Of a DNA stretch of 64,000 nucleotides, positions 1 through 10,358 are shown one piece after another (positions within the stretch are counted from its first letter, which is position 1; every line of letters begins with the position of its first letter). The position numbers and the translations under genes are program-made. Origin of the DNA: DATKPC01 sp035524275. Its GTDB lineage: Bacteria > Pseudomonadota > Gammaproteobacteria > Burkholderiales > Burkholderiaceae_F. The notes below the pieces were generated by a model. That model was not told the origin of the DNA and did not search any database. It worked only from the letters and a program-made list of their open reading frames with translations. Where the stretch lies: positions 6,128 through 70,127 of the forward strand of contig DATKPC010000037.1 of assembly GCA_035524275.1 (NCBI GenBank), given 5' to 3'.

Positions 1-2385
<2,385 letters not shown>

Positions 2386-2502
2386 GTCTCGTCGTGGAGT
2401 GGTCCGCCGCGCCGCTCGCGCGGCCCGTGCGGGCGCCGCCGTGGGACCGCGGGAACGCGCTCGACGCTCCGGCGGGAACGGACTTCGATACGACGGCGAA
2501 TG

Positions 2503-2511
2503 CTTATTATA
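2503..2511. promoter_or_regulatory. AT-rich -10-like element between mfd and ispD
   Basis: TTATTATAC is the only AT-rich patch in the 177-bp divergent gap. It reads TATAAT on the minus strand (2511-2506), pointing at mfd, and TATTAT on the plus strand, pointing at ispD. No good -35 hexamer was found at 16-18 bp on either strand, so this is a candidate only. Confidence 0.35.
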
Positions 2512-2562
2512 CCGACCCGGTCCCCCGCGATTCCCGCCGCAACGCCCGACGAACGCTTTCCG

Positions 2563-3258
2563 ATGGCACGCTTCCACGCCGTGGTACCCGCCGCCGGCTC
2601 CGGCGTCCGCATGGGCGCGGCGCGGCCCAAGCAGTTCGAGATGCTGGGCGGCCGCACGCTGCTGGCCCGCGCGCTGCAGCCGCTGCTCGACGAGAAGGCC
2701 ATCGAGCGCGTGGTCGTCGTCGTGGCGCCGGCGGCCGCCGACGCGGTGGCGCGGGCGATCCCGCACGACCCGCGAATCGAGGTCGCCCCGGTGGGCGGCG
2801 CGTCCCGTGCCGCGAGCGTCCGCAACGGCCTCGCGCGGCTCTCTGCGCGCGCGGCGGGTGAGGATTTCGTCCTCGTCCACGATGCGGCGCGGCCTTGCCT
2901 TGGCGCCGACGAGCTGCGCCGGCTCCTGCACGATGCCGGTGCCGACGCCGTTGGCGGCCTCCTCGCGCAGCCGGTCGGCGAGACCCTCAAGCGCGCGGTC
3001 GACGGACGGGTCGTGCAGACGATCGACCGCACCGGCCTGTGGCGCGCCGCCACGCCGCAGATGTTCAGGTTGCAGGTGCTATCGCGCGCGCTGGATGCCT
3101 GCGAGGAGCTGGCGCAGGTGACGGACGAGGCCGCCGCGGTCGAGCGCCTCGGGCTGCAGCCGCTGCTGGTGCCGGGCGCCGCGACGAACCTGAAAGTGAC
3201 GACGCCCGCCGATTGGGCGCTGGCCGAGGCCATACTGAGGATGCAGCAACGATGGTGA
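2563..3258 (+). CDS. ispD: 2-C-methyl-D-erythritol 4-phosphate cytidylyltransferase
   Basis: IspD is the third enzyme of the cytosolic MEP pathway and joins CTP and MEP to give CDP-methylerythritol. The 231-residue product (E. coli 236) opens with the nucleotide-binding loop AVVPAAGSGVRMG followed by PKQF. It also has the family motif VLVHDAARPC and TPQMF before the C-terminal KVTTPADWALAEA. The ATG at 2563 is chosen because conserved sequence begins three residues later; the frame is open far upstream but that part overlaps mfd and has no family resemblance. The 3' end overlaps ispF by 7 bp, so the two are probably translationally coupled. Confidence 0.96.
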   Translation: MARFHAVVPAAGSGVRMGAARPKQFEMLGGRTLLARALQPLLDEKAIERVVVVVAPAAADAVARAIPHDPRIEVAPVGGASRAASVRNGLARLSARAAGEDFVLVHDAARPCLGADELRRLLHDAGADAVGGLLAQPVGETLKRAVDGRVVQTIDRTGLWRAATPQMFRLQVLSRALDACEELAQVTDEAAAVERLGLQPLLVPGAATNLKVTTPADWALAEAILRMQQRW

Positions 3259-3758
3259 ATCCCCTGCCTGCGGCCGCCGTGCCCTTTCGCATCGGACAGG
3301 GATTCGACGTGCACGCGCTGGTGCCTGGCCGGCCGCTCGTCCTGGGCGGCGTCCCGATCGCGCATCCGCAGGGACTGCTCGCCCATTCCGATGGCGACGC
3401 GTTGTTGCACGCGATCACCGATGCGATCCTCGGCGCGGCGGGGCTGGGGGACATCGGTCGGCTGTTCCCCGACACCGAGGTCCGGTTCCGTGGCGCCGAC
3501 AGCCGCATCCTGCTGCGCGAGGTCGCCGCGCGCGTCCGCGCGGCGGGTTGGCAGGTCGGCAACGTCGACTGCACGGTCGTCGCGCAGGCGCCGCGCATCG
3601 CGCCGCACGTCGATGCGATGCGTGCGCAGATCGCGGCGGCGCTCGGCGTCGACGCGGCGGTCGTTTCGGTCAAAGGCAAGACGACCGAGCGCCTCGGCCT
3701 GACCGGACGCGGCGAAGGCATCGCGACTTTCGCGGTCGCGCTGCTGGTGCGCGCGTAG
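3252..3758 (+). CDS. ispF: 2-C-methyl-D-erythritol 2,4-cyclodiphosphate synthase
   Basis: IspF cyclises the phosphorylated CDP-methylerythritol to ME-cPP with release of CMP, two steps after IspD. The 168-residue protein (E. coli 159) carries the metal-binding GFDVHAL motif near residues 18-24, the LAHSDGDALLHAITDA segment with its metal-binding His, and GLGDIGRLFPDT. A nine-residue N-terminal extension precedes the usual FRIGQGFD start. Its ATG lies inside the end of ispD (ATGGTGA), a classic coupled arrangement. The next gene is convergent. Confidence 0.96.
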   Translation: MVNPLPAAAVPFRIGQGFDVHALVPGRPLVLGGVPIAHPQGLLAHSDGDALLHAITDAILGAAGLGDIGRLFPDTEVRFRGADSRILLREVAARVRAAGWQVGNVDCTVVAQAPRIAPHVDAMRAQIAAALGVDAAVVSVKGKTTERLGLTGRGEGIATFAVALLVRA

Positions 3759-3789
3759 GAGGCGGTGCCGGCGGATCGGCTGTGCGCGC

Positions 3790-5121
3790 TCAGGCCTTCC
3801 GCGCGATCGGCAACTGGATCCGCGCGCGAAGGCCGTGCGGCAGGTTGGGCATCAGCGCGAACGATCCGCCGTGTCGCGCGGCGACGCGATCGACGATGGC
3901 CAGTCCGAGCCCGCTGCCGGTGCTGCCGCTTCGAGCGGCGTCCCCCCGCTCGAAGGGCCGCAGGACCCGATCGACGTCGTGCGCGGCGATGCCCGCGCCG
4001 CGGTCGGCGACGGTGACTGTCGCGTGGCGCGAATCGCTGGCCAGTTCCACGTGAACGTGCAGCTGCCCGTCGTCCGGATCGCGCCCGTAGCGGGTCGCGT
4101 TCGTGAGCAGGTTGTCGACCGCGCGCATCAGCTCGGTCGCGTAGCCCTCGACGTGGACCGCCGGCTGGATCGCGCAGCTTGTCGAGGTGTCGGTGGCCTT
4201 GGCGAGGATGCGCGTGACGGCGTCGGCGACCAGCGCCGAGAGATCGACGTCCTGCGGCGGCTGCGCCGATGCCGGCCGCGCGTAGTCGAGGAATTGCGCG
4301 ACGATCGCGTCCATCTGCTCGATGTCGGACGTCATGGCCTGCCGAGTCTCGTCCGGCAGCGCGTTGATCTCGACCTCGAGCCTCAGCCGCGTCAGCGGCG
4401 TGCGCAGGTCGTGCGAGATTCCCGCCAGCAGGACGGCCCGGTCGCGCGCCAGCTGGTCGAGGTCCGACACCATCCGGTTGAAGCTGCGGTTCACCGTGCG
4501 GATTTCCGCCGGCCCCGCTTCCGGCAGCGGCGGCGGATTGCGCCCGGCGCCCAGCGCGCGTGCGGCGGAGGAAAGCGCCGACAGCGGACGGTTGACGAGG
4601 CGCGTCACCGCGATCGCGACGACAAGCGCGAGCAGCGTCGCGGCGATCGACCAGCCGATCCAGGCGCTTCCGAGCGCGCGGTCGAGCGGGTTGCGCTCGA
4701 TGTAGACCCAATAGCCGTCGTCGTCGATGGAAAAGCTGATCCAGATGCCTGGGACCCCGTTGACCGCCGCGACGACCAGCGTGTCCGGGCCGAGCCTCGC
4801 GGCGACATACTCGATCGTGCGCTCGACGAGCGGGCGTGGCGGGAATGCCTGGACCTGGTCGCTCGTCTCGCGGGGAACGACACGTATGCCCTCGGCATCG
4901 ATCAACTCGAGCAGCAGACCGCGGCGGCGCGTCGGATCGGAGTAGACCAGCGCCGAGCGCGTCGTATTGACGATCGAGACGAGTTCGCGCGCGACCTGCT
5001 GCGCATAGCGATCCTGCTCGACCAGCTGGAAGATCTGCAGCGCGACCCAGGAACTGGTCGCGATCAGCGCGACGATCAGCAGGAACGTGCGCCAGAAAAG
5101 CGACGGGCTGGCGAGCCTCAT
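3790..5121 (-). CDS. EnvZ/RisS-type sensor histidine kinase
   Basis: This inner-membrane sensor kinase is the partner of the OmpR-type regulator 70 bp upstream. The 443-residue protein has a first membrane helix near residues 9-28, a periplasmic part of about 120 residues, a second helix near 155-173, a HAMP region, and a DHp domain with ISHDLRTPLTRL (phospho-acceptor His237). The catalytic domain follows with N box DNLLTNATRYG, G1 DRGAGI and G2 GSGLGLAI. The ATG at 5121 gives MRLASPSLFWRTFLL, the usual start for this family; a GTG at 5130 is the alternative. The layout matches EnvZ of enterobacteria and RisS of Bordetella. The stimulus is not visible from sequence. Confidence 0.92.
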   Translation of the reverse strand: MRLASPSLFWRTFLLIVALIATSSWVALQIFQLVEQDRYAQQVARELVSIVNTTRSALVYSDPTRRRGLLLELIDAEGIRVVPRETSDQVQAFPPRPLVERTIEYVAARLGPDTLVVAAVNGVPGIWISFSIDDDGYWVYIERNPLDRALGSAWIGWSIAATLLALVVAIAVTRLVNRPLSALSSAARALGAGRNPPPLPEAGPAEIRTVNRSFNRMVSDLDQLARDRAVLLAGISHDLRTPLTRLRLEVEINALPDETRQAMTSDIEQMDAIVAQFLDYARPASAQPPQDVDLSALVADAVTRILAKATDTSTSCAIQPAVHVEGYATELMRAVDNLLTNATRYGRDPDDGQLHVHVELASDSRHATVTVADRGAGIAAHDVDRVLRPFERGDAARSGSTGSGLGLAIVDRVAARHGGSFALMPNLPHGLRARIQLPIARKA

Positions 5122-5191
5122 GGCGGCCACGCGCCGGCGTGCCGCGCGAGCCGGGCGACATTCGAGGCGGCGGAGGCCGCCCGCGGATCGA

Positions 5192-5917
5192 TCACGAAGC
5201 GCCGTCCGGGATGAAGACGTACCCCAGGCCCCAGACCGTCTGGATGTAGCGCGGCTTGGCCGGATCCGGCTCGATCAGCTTGCGCAGCCGGGAGATCTGC
5301 ACGTCGAGGCTGCGGTCGAACGCCTCGTATTCGCGTCCGCGCGCCAGTTCCATCAGTTTCTCGCGCGACAGCGGGATCTTGGGGTGCCGCGCAAAGACCT
5401 TCAGCACCGCGAATTCGCCTGTCGTGAGGGGTACCTGTGCTCCGCCGCGCGTCAGCGAACGGGTCGAGAGGTCGAGCATGAAGTCGCCGAACTCCACGCA
5501 CTTCGGTTCCTGCGACGGCGCGCCGGGAACCTCGGCCGGCGCCTTGCGTCGCAGGACCGCGTTGACGCGCGCGAGAAGCTCACGCGGATTGAACGGCTTG
5601 GCCAGGTAGTCGTCCGCGCCCATCTCGAGCCCGACGATCCGGTCGATGTCCTCGCCCTTGGCCGTGAGCATGATGACCGGCGTTGCGTCGTTGGCGCCGC
5701 GCAGGCGGCGCAGGATCGACAGCCCGTCCTCGCCCGGCATCATCAGGTCGAGGATCAGCACGTCGAAGCGTTCGCGCAGCCACAGCTTGTTCATCGCCTG
5801 CGCGCTGTCCGCGGTGAAGACGCTGAAGCCGTTATCGGTCATGTAGCGCCGCAGGAGGTCGCGCAGCCGCTGGTCGTCGTCGACGACCAGGATCTTGTTC
5901 GACGCCGGTTTGTTCAT
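5192..5917 (-). CDS. ompR: OmpR/RisA-type response regulator
   Basis: A DNA-binding regulator of 241 residues (E. coli OmpR 239). The receiver domain has the acidic pocket VVDDD, phospho-acceptor Asp57 in LILDLMMPGEDG and the conserved Lys107 in AKPFN. The C-terminal winged helix has the OmpR-typical RSLDVQISRLRKLIE and YIQTVWGLGYVF. The start is ATG 5917, preceded by an AAAGGA ribosome-binding site; the frame is open to 6037 but that upstream part has no homology. It is first in an operon with the kinase at 3790-5121. By analogy it would control envelope or osmotic-stress genes, but its targets are not in evidence here. Confidence 0.94.
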   Translation of the reverse strand: MNKPASNKILVVDDDQRLRDLLRRYMTDNGFSVFTADSAQAMNKLWLRERFDVLILDLMMPGEDGLSILRRLRGANDATPVIMLTAKGEDIDRIVGLEMGADDYLAKPFNPRELLARVNAVLRRKAPAEVPGAPSQEPKCVEFGDFMLDLSTRSLTRGGAQVPLTTGEFAVLKVFARHPKIPLSREKLMELARGREYEAFDRSLDVQISRLRKLIEPDPAKPRYIQTVWGLGYVFIPDGAS

Positions 5918-6017
5918 CGAGTCGTCCTTTCTTCGTGCCGAGATGCTAGCCCGGATCGGCGGCGAGGCGCCGTGTGTCGAAGGTCGCCGCGCGACGCGGC
6001 CGGTCGCCGACAACTTG

Positions 6018-6030
6018 TTACAGAATTTAC
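6018..6030. promoter_or_regulatory. Possible OmpR-like half-sites upstream of ompR
   Basis: The 218-bp gap 5918-6135 separates ompR from the divergent DUF3106 gene. TTACAGAATTTAC holds two TTAC cores 9 bp apart in the most AT-rich part of the gap, about 100 bp upstream of the ompR start. E. coli OmpR binds tandem half-sites related to TTTAC/TTACA with about 10-bp spacing. No clear -35/-10 pair was found in this gap. Confidence 0.2.
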
Positions 6031-6135
6031 TTGGCAAGCGCGTTGTTTTGGTACCTATCGACTCGCGCGCGGCGCGTTAATGCCTAATATCGGATCCATC
6101 AGCCGAACGCTTTCCGCATCCGGATCAATCTCGCC

Positions 6136-6537
6136 GTGCCCAAGCTGGTCCTGCTCGCCTTCGCGATCGCGGTCGCGGGCCCGCTCTCGGGCGCGGCCGC
6201 GGCGCCGGCGTTGCCCGGCGACGGCGAATGGCAGGCCATGACCCCGGACCAGCGGCTTCAGGCGTGGCGCGCACTGCCGCCGGAAGAGCGACAGGTGTTG
6301 CGCTCGCGCGTCACGCCGCAGCAGCGCGCGGAGATCCAGCAGCAGATCGCGGAGGCACGCAACCGTCGGCGCGACGAGCAGCGCGTCGAAGCGGCGCGAC
6401 CGCCGCCTCCCGCGCCGCCCCCGGCCGCGACGGGTGCGGGCCCGCGACCGCGGTTGAGCCCGGAGGAGCGCCGCCAGCTCCGCGAGCAGATTCGCGACGC
6501 GCATCGCGAGTGGAAGGGTGGCCACCGGGGCCCCTGA
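6136..6537 (+). CDS. Small exported DUF3106-type protein
   Basis: A 133-residue protein beginning at GTG 6136. It has a Sec signal peptide (hydrophobic residues 4-22, ending near GAAAAPA). The mature part carries the pattern WQAMTPDQRLQAWRALPPEE followed by QRAEIQQQ, typical of the DUF3106 family common in Betaproteobacteria. A Pro/Ala-rich linker (PPPPAPPP) leads to a second similar segment, LSPEERRQLREQIRDAHREW. It is charged, helical and probably periplasmic. The family has no assigned function. It stands alone, divergent from ompR and 260 bp ahead of tsaB. Confidence 0.75.
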   Translation: MPKLVLLAFAIAVAGPLSGAAAAPALPGDGEWQAMTPDQRLQAWRALPPEERQVLRSRVTPQQRAEIQQQIAEARNRRRDEQRVEAARPPPPAPPPAATGAGPRPRLSPEERRQLREQIRDAHREWKGGHRGP

Positions 6538-6798
6538 GGCCCGCGGGCAGGCGGCGATTGCGGGGCACCTCGTTCCCGCACCGCGACGCGCCGAAGGCAC
6601 CGGATCGATGCGCGGTCGCGCCGCCTTCGGATCCGATCCCGATAAAATTCCGGCAGGGGCGGCGCGGTCGCCCCGGCGCGGTGGTTGCCGCGTGTGCCGC
6701 CCGCAAGCCGGCCACGCGGCCGGTAGACTGCGCCGCTGATGGCGTGGCCGTCCCGGTGGTGGCGCGGCCGTCGTCCGGAAACCCGCCTGCCTACGACC

Positions 6799-7548
6799 GT
6801 GACCATCGCCGTCCCCGCGCCGAGCGCCGCGATCCTCGTCCTGGACACCGCGAGTGAGCATTGCCATGTCGCGGTGTCCTACCTGCCGGCCGGCGGCCAT
6901 CCCGAGGTCGTCGACGCCGCGTCGGAGCTTGTCGGCAATCGCCACTCGGAACGCGCGCTGCCGATGATCGCCGCCGTCCTGGCGCGCAACGGCCTGGCCG
7001 TCGGCGATTGCGCGGGTTTTGCTTTCGGCGCCGGTCCCGGCTCGTTCACCGGGCTGCGGATCGCGTGCGGCATCGTCCAGGGCCTGGCTTACGGATGCGG
7101 CCGCCCGGTGCTGGGCGTCGGAAACCTCCACGCGCTGGCCGCGGCGGCGGCGCCTGCCGGGGGCGCTATCCTCGTCGCGATCGACGCGAGGATGAACCAG
7201 GTCTACTGCGCGGCGTACGAGGCGACCGCCGCCGCGGCGGCGCGCGGCGAATGGCGCGAGATCGTCGCCCCGCGCCTGGCGGGCAAGGGCGATATCGCGC
7301 CGCTCGCGGCGACCTGCGGCGCCGTCGACCTGGTCGCGAACGTCGAGGTCGCGATGCCGCCCGGGGCCAAGCGTCGCGCATGGCCCGCGCCGGGCGCACA
7401 GGCCGAAGCCATGGCGCGGATCGCGGGCCAAGGGATTCGCGGCGGTCGCGGCGGGCCGGCGGCCCTGGCGGCTCCCCTCTATGTGCGCGAGCGCGTCGCG
7501 CTGACGGTCGAGGAACGGCGCGCCGCGCCGGCCGGGAGGGTCGCGTGA
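6799..7548 (+). CDS. tsaB: tRNA threonylcarbamoyladenosine biosynthesis protein TsaB
   Basis: TsaB is the non-catalytic scaffold of the TsaB-TsaD-TsaE complex that puts t6A37 on ANN-decoding tRNAs. The 249-residue product has the ASKHA-fold signature ILVLDTASEHCHVAV at its N-terminus and FAFGAGPGSFTGLRI, the family hallmark. GTG 6799 is chosen because family members begin a few residues before ILVLDT; an in-frame ATG at 6739 would add 20 arginine-rich residues. The gene overlaps rimI by 4 bp (GTGA), and rimI overlaps the next gene the same way, so the three form one operon. The tsaB-rimI pairing is common in proteobacteria. Confidence 0.92.
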   Translation: MTIAVPAPSAAILVLDTASEHCHVAVSYLPAGGHPEVVDAASELVGNRHSERALPMIAAVLARNGLAVGDCAGFAFGAGPGSFTGLRIACGIVQGLAYGCGRPVLGVGNLHALAAAAAPAGGAILVAIDARMNQVYCAAYEATAAAAARGEWREIVAPRLAGKGDIAPLAATCGAVDLVANVEVAMPPGAKRRAWPAPGAQAEAMARIAGQGIRGGRGGPAALAAPLYVRERVALTVEERRAAPAGRVA

Positions 7549-8012
7549 GCGCCGTGGCGCGCCCGCACGGGGAGGCGTTCGAGCCGATGACCGTCGCGCT
7601 GGTCGACGCGGTCCATGCGGTCGAGCGGTCGATCTATCCCTTTCCGTGGACACGCGGGAACTTCCTCGATGCGCTGCAGGCGGGAAATGTCGCGTGGATC
7701 CTCCGCGGCGACGCCGGAGACCTCGTCGGCTACTGCGTGATCCTGATGGCCGTGGACGAGGCGCACCTGCTGAACCTGAGCGTCGCCCAGCCTTGGCAGC
7801 GCCGCGGTTATGGCTGGAAAGTGCTGGAATGGGCGGCCCGCTGCGCGCGCGAGTACGGCGCGAGGACGATGCTGCTCGAAGTCCGGCCCAGCAACGCGGC
7901 GGCGCTCAGCCTCTACCGCCGTTACGGATTCCAGCACATCGGCGTGCGGCGGGGCTATTACCCGGCGCCGAACGAGCGCGAAGATGCGCTCGTGATGAGG
8001 CTCACGCTATGA
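7545..8012 (+). CDS. rimI: Ribosomal protein S18 alanine N-acetyltransferase RimI
   Basis: A GNAT acetyltransferase of 155 residues that uses acetyl-CoA to modify the N-terminal alanine of ribosomal protein S18. It has the family features IYPFPWTRGNFLDAL, the strand LLNLSVAQPWQRRGYG whose QRRGYG loop binds the acetyl-CoA pyrophosphate, and LEVRPSNAAALSLYRRYGF followed by RRGYYP. The GTG start at 7545 sits inside the tsaB stop codon and is preceded by a strong GGGAGGG ribosome-binding site 5 bp away. An ATG 14 codons downstream is a weaker choice. Confidence 0.93.
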   Translation: MSAVARPHGEAFEPMTVALVDAVHAVERSIYPFPWTRGNFLDALQAGNVAWILRGDAGDLVGYCVILMAVDEAHLLNLSVAQPWQRRGYGWKVLEWAARCAREYGARTMLLEVRPSNAAALSLYRRYGFQHIGVRRGYYPAPNEREDALVMRLTL

Positions 8013-8791
8013 GCGGCACGGCGCGGCGCGACGCGTTGTGGCACGGCCTCGGGATCGGGCCGCTCTGGCGTCGGCGTCGCGGCGCCGATTCCGTTTCGAT
8101 CGCCGCCGTGCCGGCTCGGCCGGGCGCGACAGTGGCTCCCGCGGTCGACCGCGCGGACGTCGACAGCGTGGCCGCCGCGTCGAACGGCGCCGTGACCGCG
8201 GTCCCGACGATGGACTGGGGGCAACTCGAGCAGGCGGTCCAGGCCTGCGCCGCGTGCGCGTTGTGCCGGACGCGCACGCAGACCGTCTTCGGCGTTGGCG
8301 ACCGGTCCGCCCGCTGGATGCTGATCGGGGAAGCGCCGGGAGCGGAGGAGGATGCGCGCGGCGAGCCTTTTGTCGGCCAGGCCGGCCGGCTACTCGACCA
8401 GATGCTGGCCGCCGTCGGCCTGTCGCGCACCGCGCAGGGCGATGGCTCCGTCTATATCGCGAACGTCCTGAAATGCAGGCCGCCCGCCAACCGCAATCCG
8501 GAACCGGAGGAAGTCGCCCGCTGCGAGCCGTTCCTGCGGCGTCAGATCGCGCTCGTCGCGCCCGGCCTGCTGCTCGTGATGGGTCGCTTTGCCGCGCAGT
8601 CGCTGCTCGGAACCGACGCCAGCATCGCTAGCCTGCGCGGGCGCGTCCACCGCTACGATGCCGACGGGCGCGGCATTCCGGTCGTCGTCACCTACCATCC
8701 CGCGTACCTGCTTCGCAGCCTGGCGGACAAGTCCAAGTCGTGGGCCGACCTGTGCCTGGCGCGCGATGTCGTCGAGGGGCGGATCCGGTAG
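8009..8791 (+). CDS. Family 4 iron-sulfur uracil-DNA glycosylase
   Basis: It removes uracil from DNA arising from cytosine deamination. Of 260 residues, the first 70 are a low-complexity, poorly conserved extension. The conserved part starts at the CxxC pair C83/C86 and includes the motif-1 loop GEAPGAEEDARGEPFVG. C156 (LKCRPPANRNPEP) and C172 complete the spacing expected for the 4Fe-4S ligands. TYHPAYLLR is the C-terminal DNA-intercalation motif region. The ATG overlaps the rimI stop (ATGA). The same family is often mis-annotated as a phage-type DNA polymerase domain. It is convergent with lplT, 30 bp away. Confidence 0.93.
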   Translation: MSGTARRDALWHGLGIGPLWRRRRGADSVSIAAVPARPGATVAPAVDRADVDSVAAASNGAVTAVPTMDWGQLEQAVQACAACALCRTRTQTVFGVGDRSARWMLIGEAPGAEEDARGEPFVGQAGRLLDQMLAAVGLSRTAQGDGSVYIANVLKCRPPANRNPEPEEVARCEPFLRRQIALVAPGLLLVMGRFAAQSLLGTDASIASLRGRVHRYDADGRGIPVVVTYHPAYLLRSLADKSKSWADLCLARDVVEGRIR

Positions 8792-8821
8792 CGGCGCGCA
8801 CGGTTCGGCCGCGAGACCGCG

Positions 8822-10138
8822 TCAGTGCCGGTGCTCGCCGATCAGCGCGACCGAATCGAATTCGCGCTGGTTGCGGCGGTGGCGCAGCAGCACCGCGCCC
8901 ATCGTCGTCGCGACGAAGGCCCCGAAGAGGATCGTGATCGTCGTGATCGGGATCGAGGCCCCGATCAGCACCGCGTAGAGGCCGAGCATCACGAGGATGC
9001 TGAGGTTCTCGTTGAAGTTCTGCACCGCGATCGAATGGCCGGCCGACAGCAGGACGTAGCCGCGATGCTGCAGCAGCGCGTTCATCGGCACGACGAAGTA
9101 GCCGGCCATGGCGCCGATCAGCAGCATGACCGCGCCGGCGGCGATCTCGCTGTAGCGCAGCGTGTGGCTGCCGAGCGCGATGCCGCCGCTCGCCAGCGCC
9201 TTGAAGTTGATGAACGACAGCGCGACGATCGCGAGCCCCATCGCGATGCCGACGGGAAGCACGCCGAGCGACTCCTTCAGCGAGACGCGGGCGGCGGCAT
9301 AGACGGCGCCCGCGGCGACGCCGACCGCGACGACGGCCTGCAGGATCGCGCCCTGGGAGAGCGTCAGGCCGAGGGCCTGCTCCGACCACTTGAGCACCAC
9401 GAACTGCAGTGTCGCGCCGGCACCCCAGAACAGCGTCGTCACGGCGAGGGAGATCTGGCCGAGGCGGTCGGTCCACAGCACCTTGGCGCAATGCGCGAAA
9501 TCGGTGATCAGGCGCCAGACCGAATGCTCCTGGCGCGCGTAGCGCGCGCCGGTGTCCGGGATCGCGAGGTTGATCATCGCCGCGAGTGCGTAGATGCCGG
9601 CGATGACCGCGATGGCCGCCTCGCCGACGCGGTCGATGTCGGTGTCGATGAACGGCACGTCGATGTCGAGCAGCGCCTGGCCGACCTGCGGCGACACCAG
9701 GATCCCGCCGGTGACGAAGCCGAGGATGATCGAGCCGACGGTAAGGCCCTCGATCCAGCCATTGGCCGCGACGAGCTTCTCCGGCGGAAGCATCTCCGTG
9801 ACGATCCCGTACTTCGCGGGCGAGTAGGCCGCGGCGCCGATGCCGACGACGGCGTAGGCGAGCAGCGGATGCACGTTGACGAGCATCATCAGCGCGCCGA
9901 CGACCTTCACGCCGTTGGTCACCAGCATGACGCGCGACTTCGGCATCGAGTCGGCGAAGGCGCCGACGAAGGCGGCGAGCAGCACGTAGGAGACGAAGAA
10001 GAAGAGCTTCAGCATCGGCGTCATCCACTCCGGGGCGTGGATGTCGCGCAGCAGCGAGATGGCCGCGATCAGCAGCGCGTTGTCGGCGAGCGACGAGAAG
10101 AACTGCGCCGCCATCACGATGTAGAACGCGCGGTTCAT
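8822..10138 (-). CDS. lplT: Lysophospholipid transporter LplT
   Basis: An inner-membrane major-facilitator protein of 438 residues that flips lyso-phospholipids inward for re-acylation. Hydrophobic helices run throughout. Family-typical sequence includes MNRAFYIVMAAQFFSSLADN at the N-terminus, AYSPAKYGIVTEMLPPEKLVAANGWIE (residues about 104-130) and FVVPMNALLQHRG. In E. coli the gene is followed by the acyltransferase aas; here that partner is absent. It is divergent from alr, with 220 bp between them, and the lplT-alr-radA order is common in Betaproteobacteria. Confidence 0.92.
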   Translation of the reverse strand: MNRAFYIVMAAQFFSSLADNALLIAAISLLRDIHAPEWMTPMLKLFFFVSYVLLAAFVGAFADSMPKSRVMLVTNGVKVVGALMMLVNVHPLLAYAVVGIGAAAYSPAKYGIVTEMLPPEKLVAANGWIEGLTVGSIILGFVTGGILVSPQVGQALLDIDVPFIDTDIDRVGEAAIAVIAGIYALAAMINLAIPDTGARYARQEHSVWRLITDFAHCAKVLWTDRLGQISLAVTTLFWGAGATLQFVVLKWSEQALGLTLSQGAILQAVVAVGVAAGAVYAAARVSLKESLGVLPVGIAMGLAIVALSFINFKALASGGIALGSHTLRYSEIAAGAVMLLIGAMAGYFVVPMNALLQHRGYVLLSAGHSIAVQNFNENLSILVMLGLYAVLIGASIPITTITILFGAFVATTMGAVLLRHRRNQREFDSVALIGEHRH

Positions 10139-10358
10139 GGGCAGGACATGCAGGTGGGATCGGCCGCAGGGGCCGCCGGGATTGCGTCGGTCGGGTTCGA
10201 TGCCGCGACGTGCCGTCCGGCGACTTCCGCGGTGGATGCGTCCGCGATGGATGCGTCGACAGCGCGCGGTTTATAGCACGCTCGCCCCGCGCCGACGGGA
10301 GCCCGGCCCCGGGGCGATGGCGGAAGTCGGAAGGTCGCGATGCAGGTATTCTTCCGCG

